A stretch of 64,000 nt of DNA. Source: Pseudothauera hydrothermalis. Its GTDB lineage: Bacteria; Pseudomonadota; Gammaproteobacteria; Burkholderiales; Rhodocyclaceae. Shown here piece after piece: positions 39,262-47,204 of the stretch; the first letter of the stretch is position 1, and every line of letters starts with the position of its first letter. The notes under the pieces are model-generated. The model searched no databases and had not been told where the DNA came from. It saw only the letters and a program-made list of their open reading frames with translations. The position numbers and the translations under genes were made by a program. The stretch lies in contig NZ_CP029331.1 in assembly GCF_003345255.1 (NCBI RefSeq), forward strand, positions 2,666,001 through 2,730,000, written 5' to 3'.

Positions 39262-40367
39262 AGATCGATTTGGCCATTTTCGCCGCCACCTCCGGGCACA
39301 GCGGCGTCGATCGGGTGCTGCGCAACCTGGTGCCGGAAATCGCCCGCCTGGGCCTGCGGGTGGATGTGCTGGGCATCGACGGCCACGGCCCGCACTTCGA
39401 TGCGCTGCCCGACGGCATGCGTCACCTGCGGCTGGGCGCACGTCATGTCTACACCGCCTTGCCGGCGCTGGTCCGCTACCTGCGCCGCACACGCCCACAG
39501 GCTCTGCTGACCGACAAAGACCGGGTCAACCGAACAGCGCTCTGCGCCCAAAGACTGGCCCGCACCGCTACCCGCCTGTATTTCCGGCAAGGCACGACCG
39601 TATCGGTGGATCTGGCCAGCCGGGGCCTCACCGACCGCTGGGTACAAAGCTGGTCGATGCGCACCTTGTACCGCCTGGCCGACGGCCTGCTCGTGCCCTC
39701 GCACGGGGCCGCCGACGATCTGGCCGCCTTCGCCGGTGTAGCGCGCGAAGCCATTCGCGTGGTGCCCAGCCCGATCGTCACCCCGGAACTGTCGGCCAAG
39801 GCGGCCGAACCCATCGATCACCCTTGGGCTGCGGCCGGGCAGCCGCCGCTGATTCTGGGCGTCGGCGAACTGTCAGAGCGCAAAGACTTTGCCACCCTGT
39901 TACACGCATTTGCCCAAGTGCGCGCGTGCCGCCCCTGTCGTCTGATGATTCTGGGCGAAGGCCGCCGACGGGTTGCGCTGGAAAAGCTGGCGGTCGACTT
40001 GGGCGTGGCCGCCGACGTGGCACTGCCCGGTTTTTGCCCCAACCCCTATCCATGGATGGCCAAGGCGGCCGTGTTTGCGCTGACCTCGCGCTGGGAAGGA
40101 ATGCCCGTGGTGCTCATCGAAGCGCTGGCGCTGGGCACGCCCAGCGTCGCCTGTGACTGCCCGAGCGGACCGCGCGAAGTGCTCGATGGCGGGCGTCATG
40201 GCGCGCTGGCGCCGGTGGGCGATATCGCCGCGGTTGCCGCCGGCTTGCTGCGGCAACTCGATACGCCAACCCCGGCAGCGGTCTCACGCGCCGCGGTCCA
40301 GGGCTACACCGCAGAAGCCAGCGCCCGCGCTTATCTGGCCGCGTTGGGCTTTGGGGAGTTTCAGTGA
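39258..40367 (+). CDS. Glycosyltransferase family 4 (second tandem paralogue)
   Basis: A 369-residue GT4 enzyme. ATG 39258 overlaps the previous stop by four bases, and the protein opens KIDLAIFAATSGHSGVDRVLRNLVPEIARLG, the same type of acceptor loop as its neighbours but with TSGHSGVDR in place of GDGGVER. The donor domain shows LGVGELSERKDFATLLHAFAQVRACRPCRLMILGEG and SRWEGMPVVLIEALALG. The glutamates are kept, but SPN is changed to MPV. It overlaps the next gene in a GTGA arrangement. Sugar specificity is unknown, but likely differs from its paralogues. Confidence 0.86.
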   Translation: MKIDLAIFAATSGHSGVDRVLRNLVPEIARLGLRVDVLGIDGHGPHFDALPDGMRHLRLGARHVYTALPALVRYLRRTRPQALLTDKDRVNRTALCAQRLARTATRLYFRQGTTVSVDLASRGLTDRWVQSWSMRTLYRLADGLLVPSHGAADDLAAFAGVAREAIRVVPSPIVTPELSAKAAEPIDHPWAAAGQPPLILGVGELSERKDFATLLHAFAQVRACRPCRLMILGEGRRRVALEKLAVDLGVAADVALPGFCPNPYPWMAKAAVFALTSRWEGMPVVLIEALALGTPSVACDCPSGPREVLDGGRHGALAPVGDIAAVAAGLLRQLDTPTPAAVSRAAVQGYTAEASARAYLAALGFGEFQ

Positions 40368-41461
40368 ATCCTCTGGCGGTCCTGGTCTCGTTTTCCGGCG
40401 AAGGCGGCGTCGAACGCATGGTTTTGAACCTGATCGAAGGCTTTGCCGCGCGCGGCATCATTGTCGATCTGCTGGCCATTCGCGCCGACAGTGCGCATCT
40501 TGGCGCGCTGCCGCCCGGCGTGCGCCTGGTCGATCTCGGTGTGCGCCATAGCGCCCTGGCGGTGTGGCCGTTGGCGCGTTACTTGCGCCGCAGCCGTCCG
40601 GCTGCGCTGCTGGCCGCCAAGGACCGGGCGATCCGCGCAGCCGTTCTGGCCCGCTGGCTGGCCAGAAGCCCGGTGCGCATCGTCGGCCGGCTCGGCACCA
40701 ATCTGTCGGCCGCGCTCGAAGGACGTTCCGGCCTGGCCCGCTGGCTCAGAGTCACCCCGATGCGGCTGCTCTACCCCGCGGTCGATCGACTGGTCTGCGT
40801 GTCGGCCGGCGTGCTCGACGACACCCTGCAACTGACCGGCCTGCCGCGCCAACGCCTGCAAGTGATCCGCAATCCTGTGGTGAGCCCGCGCCTGACCGAA
40901 CTGGCCGCGCAGCCGGTCGACCATCCGTGGTTTGACACGCGGGGCTGTCCGCTGATCCTCGGCGCCGGCCGACTCACCGAGCAAAAGGACTTTCCCACCC
41001 TGATACGCGCGTTTGCCCGCCTGCGCGCACAGCGCCCGGCCCGGCTGGTGATTCTCGGCGAAGGCCGTCAACGGAGCCGGCTGCAAGCGCTCGCCGCAGC
41101 GCTGGGCGTGGCCGCCGACGTGGCCCTGCCGGGCTTCACACCCAATCCCTACGCCTGGATGGCGCGCGCCGATTTGTTCGTCTTGAGTTCCGCCTGGGAA
41201 GGTTCGCCCAATGTGCTGACCGAAGCGCTGGCGCTGGGCACGCCCAGCGTGGCCACCGACTGCCCCAGCGGCCCGCGCGAGCTGCTCGACGGCGGCCGCT
41301 TCGGCCCCCTGGTGCCGGTCGGCGATGCCGACGCGCTGGCCGAAGCCATGGCGCGTACCCTCGACGCCCCTCTGCCGGCGGCCACCTTGAAAAGCGCCGT
41401 AGCCGCCTACCACCGCGACGCTGCCGCCGCGGCTTATCTGGATGCCCTCGGCCTGGTTTGA
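40364..41461 (+). CDS. Glycosyltransferase family 4 (third tandem paralogue)
   Basis: A 365-residue GT4 enzyme with a GTG start overlapping the stop of the preceding gene. It opens PLAVLVSFSGEGGVERMVLNLIEGFAARG and has the donor block LGAGRLTEQKDFPTLIRAFARLRAQRPARLVILGEG and SAWEGSPNVLTEALALGTPSVATDCPSGPREL, the closest of the three to the family consensus. It is followed after 20 bp by the sulfotransferase gene. Together with its two paralogues it probably builds a short oligosaccharide whose last sugar is then sulfated. Confidence 0.87.
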   Translation: MNPLAVLVSFSGEGGVERMVLNLIEGFAARGIIVDLLAIRADSAHLGALPPGVRLVDLGVRHSALAVWPLARYLRRSRPAALLAAKDRAIRAAVLARWLARSPVRIVGRLGTNLSAALEGRSGLARWLRVTPMRLLYPAVDRLVCVSAGVLDDTLQLTGLPRQRLQVIRNPVVSPRLTELAAQPVDHPWFDTRGCPLILGAGRLTEQKDFPTLIRAFARLRAQRPARLVILGEGRQRSRLQALAAALGVAADVALPGFTPNPYAWMARADLFVLSSAWEGSPNVLTEALALGTPSVATDCPSGPRELLDGGRFGPLVPVGDADALAEAMARTLDAPLPAATLKSAVAAYHRDAAAAAYLDALGLV

Positions 41462-41481
41462 CCGGGCATGGAGACCGCCCA

Positions 41482-42144
41482 ATGCTCTTGTCACTGAAAT
41501 ACAACTTCCTGTTCGTCCACATCGCCAAAACCGGCGGCACCTCGGTGCGCGACTCCCTGCGGCCGCTGCGCCTGCGCGATCCCTGGTACCCGGTGCAGTT
41601 TTTATGCTCCCGGCTGTCGGCCCTGTCCGGCCATCGGCTGGGAATCAAATTCCCGCGTCACGCCAAGATCATTGCCGCCAAAGAAATGCTGCCGGCAGAA
41701 ACCTTCGACAAACTGTTCAAATTTGTCTTTGTGCGCAACCCGTGGGATTTGCAGGTCAGCTCTTTCCACCACATCCGCCGCGAACGGCCGCACCTGATGC
41801 GCCATATCGAAACCTTCGACCAATTCATGCGCTGGAAACTCGATCCGCAACGCCCCTACCAGTTTCATGTGGACACCAGCATCGAACTGCAAAGCGACTA
41901 CGTGATCGACCTGCGCGGCAACGTCCTGGTCGATTTCATCGGCCGCTACGAGCGACTGACCGACGATTTCAACGAAGCCTGCCGGCGCATCGGCATTCCG
42001 GCGCCCAAACTGCTGCACAAGCGCCAAGCCACCGACCGGCGCAAGGATTACCGCAGCTATTACAGCGACGAACTGGCCGAGCGGGTCGCCCAGCACTTCG
42101 CGGCGGACATCCGCATTTTCGGCTACCGTTTCGACCCGGACTGA
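41482..42144 (+). CDS. Sulfotransferase, family 2 type
   Basis: A 220-residue protein with the PAPS-binding motifs of carbohydrate sulfotransferases: the 5'-phosphosulfate loop FVHIAKTGGTSVRDSL (about residues 10-25) and the 3'-phosphate site FVFVRNPWDLQVSSF (about 78-92). Other conserved stretches are IGRYERLTDDF and the C-terminal YYSDELAERVAQHFAADIRIFGYRF, where the tyrosine and IFGY end are typical of this family. ATG 41482 has GGAG about 10 bases upstream. It lies between three glycosyltransferase genes and ugd, so it most probably sulfates a sugar of the surface glycan. The sugar itself cannot be named. Confidence 0.85.
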   Translation: MLLSLKYNFLFVHIAKTGGTSVRDSLRPLRLRDPWYPVQFLCSRLSALSGHRLGIKFPRHAKIIAAKEMLPAETFDKLFKFVFVRNPWDLQVSSFHHIRRERPHLMRHIETFDQFMRWKLDPQRPYQFHVDTSIELQSDYVIDLRGNVLVDFIGRYERLTDDFNEACRRIGIPAPKLLHKRQATDRRKDYRSYYSDELAERVAQHFAADIRIFGYRFDPD

Positions 42145-42259
42145 TCCGCGCCCCCGCCCACGGTATACACTGCGCACTGAGCACTCGCCACACACCCTGC
42201 GCCGGGCGCGCGCATTGCGCCCGGCCACCGTCTGACCGTCTCAACCAATTGCCGCCAAC

Positions 42260-43591
42260 ATGAAACTCAGTATTTTCGGAACCGGCTATGTCGGCCTCGT
42301 CACCGGCGCCTGCCTGGCTGAAGTCGGCCACGACGTGGTCTGCATCGACATCGACCGCGACAAAGTGGACCAACTCAACCGCGGCATCCTGCCCATCTGG
42401 GAGCCCGGCCTGGACGCTATCGTCGAACGCAACGTCGCCGAGGGCCGGTTGGCCTTCACCACCGACATCGCGCGCGCCGTCGCCCACGGCACCATCCAGT
42501 TCATCGCTGTGGGCACGCCGCCGGACGAAGACGGCTCGGCCGATCTGCAATACGTGCTGGCCGTGGCCGAGAGCATCGCCGCGCACATGACCGACTACCG
42601 GGTCATCGTCAATAAATCCACGGTGCCGGTCGGCACCGCCGACAAAGTGCGCGCCCGCATCGCACAAACCCTGGAAACACGCGCTTTGCGCCTGCCCTTC
42701 GATGTGGTCTCCAATCCGGAATTTCTCAAAGAGGGTGCGGCCGTGGGCGACTTTCTCAAGCCCGACCGCATCGTCATCGGCACCGATTCGGCGCGCGCCC
42801 GCGAGCTGATGCGCGAACTCTACCAACCGTTCAACCGCAACCATGAGCGCACGCTGTTCATGGACGTCAAAAGCGCCGAACTCACCAAATACGCCGCCAA
42901 CGCCATGTTGGCCACCAAGATCAGTTTCATGAACGAATTGGCCAACATGGCCGAACGCCTTGGTGCGGACATCGAAGAAGTGCGCAAAGGCATCGGCGCA
43001 GACCCACGCATCGGCTACCACTTCATCTACCCCGGCTGCGGCTATGGCGGCAGTTGCTTCCCCAAGGACGTGCAGGCACTGGAGCGCACCGCCCGCCAGA
43101 TCGGCTACGACGCACCGCTGATCCGCGCCGTGGAGACGGTCAACAACCGTCAAAAAACCGTGCTGTTCGGCAAAATCGCCCGCCACTTCGGCGGCGAAGC
43201 AGCACTGGCCGGCAAGACCTTTGCCCTCTGGGGGCTGTCTTTCAAGCCCAATACCGACGACATGCGCGAAGCGCCCAGTCGTACCCTGCTCGAAGCACTG
43301 TGGCAAGCTGGCGCCACGGTACGCGCCTTCGATCCGGTGGCCATGCGCGAAGCCCGCCGCATCTACGGCGAGCGGCCGGACTTCGTGCTCACCGCCGACA
43401 AATACGCCGCGCTCGACGGCGCCGATGCGCTGGCCATCTGCACCGAATGGCAGCAATTCCGCGCACCGGACTTCGATGAAATGCAAAACCGGCTCAAAGC
43501 CAAGCTGATTTTCGACGGCCGCAACCTCTACCCCCCGGAGCGCCTACGCGCCGAAGGCTGGACCTATCACGCCATTGGCCGGCCGCAGTAA
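42260..43591 (+). CDS. ugd: UDP-glucose 6-dehydrogenase
   Basis: This enzyme oxidises UDP-glucose to UDP-glucuronic acid with NAD. The 443-residue protein has an N-terminal Rossmann domain [20 protein letters not shown] (residues 7-26), the central dimer domain, and the catalytic cysteine in [16 protein letters not shown] (about residue 261), followed by a C-terminal UDP-binding domain. It is separated from the sulfotransferase by 115 bp and converges with hldE (1-bp gap). It supplies uronic acid, or a pentose derived from it, for the local glycan. UDP-mannose-type dehydrogenases are excluded by the sequence around the cysteine. Confidence 0.94.
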   Translation: MKLSIFGTGYVGLVTGACLAEVGHDVVCIDIDRDKVDQLNRGILPIWEPGLDAIVERNVAEGRLAFTTDIARAVAHGTIQFIAVGTPPDEDGSADLQYVLAVAESIAAHMTDYRVIVNKSTVPVGTADKVRARIAQTLETRALRLPFDVVSNPEFLKEGAAVGDFLKPDRIVIGTDSARARELMRELYQPFNRNHERTLFMDVKSAELTKYAANAMLATKISFMNELANMAERLGADIEEVRKGIGADPRIGYHFIYPGCGYGGSCFPKDVQALERTARQIGYDAPLIRAVETVNNRQKTVLFGKIARHFGGEAALAGKTFALWGLSFKPNTDDMREAPSRTLLEALWQAGATVRAFDPVAMREARRIYGERPDFVLTADKYAALDGADALAICTEWQQFRAPDFDEMQNRLKAKLIFDGRNLYPPERLRAEGWTYHAIGRPQ

Positions 43592-43592
43592 C

Positions 43593-44918
43593 TCATCCCA
43601 GCGCGCGGCCGGCCGGCAGCTCCACCACCGTCACACCGGCCGCCATTGCCGGCAGCGCGGTGCCGCAAGGCACGGCCAGCACATCCGGTCGTGCCGCTGC
43701 CGCCAGGGTTGTCAGCGCGGCCGTATCGGTAAGCGGCACCACCCAATCCACCGCTCGCAAGGCCGCCAAAATAGCCACCGCCTGCGCGTCCGCCAGCGGC
43801 GCCACCAACAGGCGCTCGCCCAGCGCCGCGGCCGCCTCCAGCCAGGCCAGAGACTGCGCATCGAAAGGCGTAAACCGCCCCGCGGCCAGCACCGTGCGCT
43901 CGCCTTGCGCACGCGCCTTGGCCACCGCCTCGACCGCCTGTGCGGTATCGATCACCCCTTGCGGTAGCGGTGCCTGTGCGCTCAACTCGGCCCGCAGTTC
44001 GGCCACCGACACCGCCGCGGTGCCCAGCTTGCCCACCACGATGCCGGCAGCCAGATTGGCCAGCGCGGTCGCATCCCGCAACCCTAAGCCTGCGGCCAGC
44101 GCGCACCCCAGCACCGCTGCCACCGTATCGCCCGCGCCGGTCACATCGAACACCTCTTTGGCTCGCGCCGGCAAATGCCAGGCCGGCTGACCGCGGGTAA
44201 TCAATGTCACCCCGCGTTCGCTGCGGGTAATCAGCAGCGCCTCCAATTCCAGCGCCTCACACAAACCCGCGCCGCGCGCGGCCAACTCGGCCTCATCCGC
44301 ACACCGCCCCACCACCGCCTCGAATTCGGCCAAATTGGGCTTGACCACGGTGGCCCCCCGGTAGCGCGCAAAATCCGTCCCCTTGGGATCGACCACCACC
44401 GGAATGCGCCGCTGGCGAGCCGCTGCAATCAGCGCCGCTACCTCGGCCAGCGTGCCCTTGGCGTAATCAGACAGAATCAGCGCCTGCATGCCGGGCAAAG
44501 CCTCAAGCGCCGCAGCGGTCACCCGCGGCGCGTGCCGGGCATCGAAGCGTTCCTCGAAATCCAGTCGGATCAGCTGCTGATGCCGGCTGATGACCCGCAA
44601 TTTGGTAATCGTCGGCACCCCGGCCACGGCTTCCAGGCGGCAAGCCACGCCCTGCGCGCGCAGGCGCTCACCCAGCACGCTGCCGGCTTCATCTTCCCCC
44701 ACCAAACCCACCACCGTTGCCTGACAACCGAGCGCCGCGGCGTTGATCGCCACGTTGCCGGCACCGCCGGCGCGCAGCTCATCGGCGCACACCTGCACCA
44801 CCGGCACCGGCGCCTCGGGCGAAATACGCGCAGTCGCACCGTGCCAGTAGCGGTCCAACATCACATCGCCCACCACCAGCACGCGGACATCCTCGAAAGA
44901 AGGCAAGGCAGAAAGCAT
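43593..44918 (-). CDS. hldE: Heptose-7-phosphate kinase HldE with degenerate nucleotidyltransferase domain
   Basis: In intact HldE, domain 1 phosphorylates D-glycero-beta-D-manno-heptose 7-phosphate and domain 2 adenylates heptose-1-phosphate. Residues about 1-315 are a good PfkB-type kinase: VVGDVMLDRYWHG, APVPVVQV, RAGGAGNVAINAAALG and the catalytic loop DVTGAGDTVAAVLG. Residues about 320-441 align with the cytidylyltransferase-like domain only in outline (KARAQGERTVLAAGRF, LGERLLVAPLADA, AALRAVDWVVPL). The nucleotide-binding HxGH motif is replaced by PFDAQS-type sequence, and the loop containing KRLKG and NPLEQR is missing. Domain 2 should therefore be inactive; a separate HldC would be needed. 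Total length is 441, against about 475 in E. coli. Confidence 0.85.
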   Translation of the reverse strand: MLSALPSFEDVRVLVVGDVMLDRYWHGATARISPEAPVPVVQVCADELRAGGAGNVAINAAALGCQATVVGLVGEDEAGSVLGERLRAQGVACRLEAVAGVPTITKLRVISRHQQLIRLDFEERFDARHAPRVTAAALEALPGMQALILSDYAKGTLAEVAALIAAARQRRIPVVVDPKGTDFARYRGATVVKPNLAEFEAVVGRCADEAELAARGAGLCEALELEALLITRSERGVTLITRGQPAWHLPARAKEVFDVTGAGDTVAAVLGCALAAGLGLRDATALANLAAGIVVGKLGTAAVSVAELRAELSAQAPLPQGVIDTAQAVEAVAKARAQGERTVLAAGRFTPFDAQSLAWLEAAAALGERLLVAPLADAQAVAILAALRAVDWVVPLTDTAALTTLAAAARPDVLAVPCGTALPAMAAGVTVVELPAGRALG

Positions 44919-44966
44919 GAATTCGACACCCGGCTGCGAAAATGGCGCCGATTATCCCACGCTTCG

Positions 44967-44977
44967 CCCCCCCCCCC
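44967..44977. repeat. Homopolymeric C tract (11 C)
   Basis: An uninterrupted run of 11 C lies 49 bp upstream of the hldE start and about 190 bp upstream of the porin start, in the 248-bp divergent intergenic region. Such tracts slip during replication. The rest of the intergenic region holds the porin leader, with GAGGTC/GACCTC forming an inverted repeat around 45109-45142. Confidence 0.85.
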
Positions 44978-45166
44978 GCCGCCGACTACGAGCCGCCCAC
45001 GCATGTTGCACCGATGCAACAAGTTTGAATGAAATCAGCGCTTTTCTGCCACCAAAGCTTGCACACACCCAGCTGTATTCGCAGAATCGGGCCAACTTCT
45101 CGTTATGAGAGGTCTCAACAGGCCGCGGGACACCGCGACCTCCACTTCAAGCAAGAGGAGAATTAC

Positions 45167-46189
45167 ATGCAGAAGAAACTGATCGCGCTGGCTGTCGCCG
45201 GCCTGGTTTCCGCTCCGGCGTTCGCCCAGTCCAACGTGACCATCTACGGCGTTCTGGATACCTTCGTTGGCTATTCCAAGGCCGGCGACGAAAAAGCCAC
45301 CGGCCTGATCAGCGGCGGCCTGGCTGGCAACCGCATCGGCTTCAAGGGCACTGAAGACCTCGGCAACGGCCTGAAGGCTTCCTTCGTCCTGGAGCAAGGC
45401 TTCAACATCGACGACGGCGAGCCGAATAGCAGCCGTCAATTCCACCGTCAAGCCTGGGTGGGCCTGGAAGGCGGCTTTGGTGCGGTCGCCCTGGGCCGCC
45501 AGTATGCCCCGGGCTATTTCGCCACCGTCACGCATTCGGCCGTCTCTGCCGGTCCGCTGGATCCGCAAGCCGTGCTGAGCGCCGGCCTGTCCATCAACCC
45601 GGGTTCGGCTGCGCGCTGGGATAACTCGCTGACCTACAAGACCCCGAGCATGAGCGGCTTCACCGCCAGCGCCATCTACTCGTTCACCGGTACCAGCGGC
45701 ACTGAAGTCGGCGACGACCGTAACGACAGCAATGACCTCGGCCTGGGTCTGGACTACAAGAACGGTCCGTTGGGCATCAGCTATGTCTACCACAACACCG
45801 AAGATCTGACCAAGAACGAAGTTGCCGAGCACTACATCGGCGCTTCCTATGACTTCGGCGTGGCCAAGCTGATTGCCAGCTATCAAGTGGCCAACTTCGA
45901 ACCGGCTGCGGGTTCCGACTACGACGCCAAAGTGGCCTACCTGGGCGCCATCATTCCGGTGGGCGCTGGCAACATCCATGCCGCGGTGGGCAAGCGTTCG
46001 GATGACCGCGCCGACCGCGATGCCACCTCCTACGCGCTGGCCTACACCTACGGCCTGTCCAAGCGTACCACCCTGTACGCCGGCATCAACCGCACCAGCA
46101 ACGACGACAACGCCGCGTTCGGTTCTGTTCTCGGCGCCACTGGCGAGAACGAAACGGCTTACGCGCTGGGTGTGAACCACAAGTTCTAA
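45167..46189 (+). CDS. General porin (Gram-negative, beta-proteobacterial type)
   Basis: A 340-residue outer-membrane trimeric porin. Signal peptide MQKKLIALAVAGLVSAPAFA with cleavage before QSNVTIYG, the standard N-terminal strand of the porin_4 family. Further family blocks are GFKGTEDLGNGLKASFVLEQGF, RQAWVGLEGGFGAVALGRQY and the C-terminal strand ending VNHKF with terminal phenylalanine needed for Bam recognition. ATG 45167 has GAGGAG 8 bases upstream; earlier in-frame codons are not conserved. Codon use is strongly biased to a few GC-rich codons, as expected for a highly expressed gene. A terminator follows. Confidence 0.94.
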   Translation: MQKKLIALAVAGLVSAPAFAQSNVTIYGVLDTFVGYSKAGDEKATGLISGGLAGNRIGFKGTEDLGNGLKASFVLEQGFNIDDGEPNSSRQFHRQAWVGLEGGFGAVALGRQYAPGYFATVTHSAVSAGPLDPQAVLSAGLSINPGSAARWDNSLTYKTPSMSGFTASAIYSFTGTSGTEVGDDRNDSNDLGLGLDYKNGPLGISYVYHNTEDLTKNEVAEHYIGASYDFGVAKLIASYQVANFEPAAGSDYDAKVAYLGAIIPVGAGNIHAAVGKRSDDRADRDATSYALAYTYGLSKRTTLYAGINRTSNDDNAAFGSVLGATGENETAYALGVNHKF

Positions 46190-46213
46190 TCGTCCCCGTA
46201 CGGTACGGAACAC

Positions 46214-46246
46214 AAAACGGGCGCTTCGGCGCCCGTTCGTTTTCTT
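46214..46246 (+). terminator. Intrinsic terminator of the porin gene
   Basis: AACGGGCGC-TTCG-GCGCCCGTT is a perfect 9-bp stem with a stable tetraloop, followed by CGTTTTCTTT. It lies about 27 bp after the porin stop. Confidence 0.9.
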
Positions 46247-46248
46247 TG

Positions 46249-46315
46249 TGAACAGGGGACAGACCACGTTTTCTACCCCTGAACTGAACAGGGGACAGAC
46301 CACGTTTTCTACCCC
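46249..46315. repeat. Two tandem REP-like units (31 bp, period 36)
   Basis: Identical 31-bp units at 46249-46279 and 46285-46315 contain AACAGGGGACAGACCACG followed by TTTTCTACCCC. They lie directly 3' of the tyrosine transposase gene. Inverted relatives lie on the other side of that gene at 47111-47133 and further off at 47974-47988. Confidence 0.9.
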
Positions 46316-46330
46316 CACTTTCCTACTGCA

Positions 46331-47038
46331 CTACTCCAACAACGAGCCGCTGCTGTCGTTGGCCGGCTTTCGTGGCTTGCCCGGCGTAACGCGCCTTCCC
46401 AGCGCCAGGGCAATTTCTGCGGCGAAGCGGTCGTTGCCTAGGGCGTAGTTGCCATTGGTAGCAGCACGAATCTCGGAGATGGTCGCGGGGTCCGGCATGT
46501 GCGGGAACTGGCTCCGGTAGCGTTCGGCTCGCTCAGCTGGTGTTCCTCCAAATGCTAAGTAGGTGTCGTGGGGTGACACCACCGGATCATGCGCCGCAAG
46601 TGCGTTGGCCCGGTAGCTCGACCAGCGATAGCTATCCGGCCGATCCACCATGCCGGCACGCACCGGGTTCAATTCGATGTAATGCATGCAGTTGATAAGA
46701 TAGGCGTCATCCTGGACCAGGCAGGAACGATAGCGCCCATCCCAAAGGCTTCCGCTTCGACGATAGCTGCGGTTGACATACTGAACGTAGCGCTGCCCCA
46801 GGGCTTTCATGGTTGCGCCGGGGCCTTCGGCACGGTCAGCACTGAGCAGGAGGTGCACGTGATTCGTCATGAGCACATAGGCGTGGATGCGGCAAGCTTC
46901 ACGCTGTGCGTACTCCCGCAGCCAGTCGAGGTAAAGGATGTAGTCCTCCTCGGCAAAGAAGCAGGCCTGGCGGTTGTTGCCGCGCTGGACGATGTGCATA
47001 GGCACCCCTGGCAGGGACAGACGGGGACGACGGGGCAT
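46331..47038 (-). CDS. REP-associated tyrosine transposase (RAYT, Y1_Tnp)
   Basis: A 235-residue single-strand DNA transposase of the IS200/IS605-related Y1 class. It opens MPRRPRLSLPGVPMHIVQRGNNRQACFF, the typical RAYT start. The HUH metal motif is NHVHLLLS (about residues 58-65), and the catalytic tyrosine lies in the QRYVQYVNRSYRRSGSLWDGRYRS helix (about 87-110). The C-terminal extension to 235 residues is a little long but common. RAYTs are domesticated and act on short REP sequences; matching repeats flank this gene on both sides, which is strong contextual support. No left/right-end structure of an autonomous IS is visible. Confidence 0.9.
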   Translation of the reverse strand: MPRRPRLSLPGVPMHIVQRGNNRQACFFAEEDYILYLDWLREYAQREACRIHAYVLMTNHVHLLLSADRAEGPGATMKALGQRYVQYVNRSYRRSGSLWDGRYRSCLVQDDAYLINCMHYIELNPVRAGMVDRPDSYRWSSYRANALAAHDPVVSPHDTYLAFGGTPAERAERYRSQFPHMPDPATISEIRAATNGNYALGNDRFAAEIALALGRRVTPGKPRKPANDSSGSLLE

Positions 47039-47110
47039 GCTTGGCCTCCACGCTGGTCACGGACCGCAGTTTAACTGTTATGCATATTTTCAGGACGTAT
47101 CATGCCACCT

Positions 47111-47133
47111 GAAAACGTGGTCTGCCCCCAGCT
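47111..47133. repeat. Inverted REP-like unit upstream of the transposase gene
   Basis: The reverse complement reads AGCTGGGGGCAGACCACG followed by TTTTC, matching the unit at 46249-46315 in all but a few positions, and in the opposite orientation. It lies 73 bp upstream of the transposase start. Confidence 0.82.
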
Positions 47134-47204
47134 GAATTGACCACCCCGGTGAGGTCCAATACAGTCTCCGGGTGACCACACCCCACGCAGACTGGAGTAC
47201 CGCC

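Noticed and set aside
41969-43486. A 505-codon open frame antisense to ugd
   Set aside because: Same reason: ugd is clearly real with its catalytic cysteine and Rossmann motif; the opposite frame has no recognisable domain or start signal.
45035-46318. A 427-codon open frame antisense to the porin, including the repeat units at its 5' end
   Set aside because: The porin has signal peptide, barrel strands and terminal Phe. The antisense frame crosses a terminator and repeats and has no family features.
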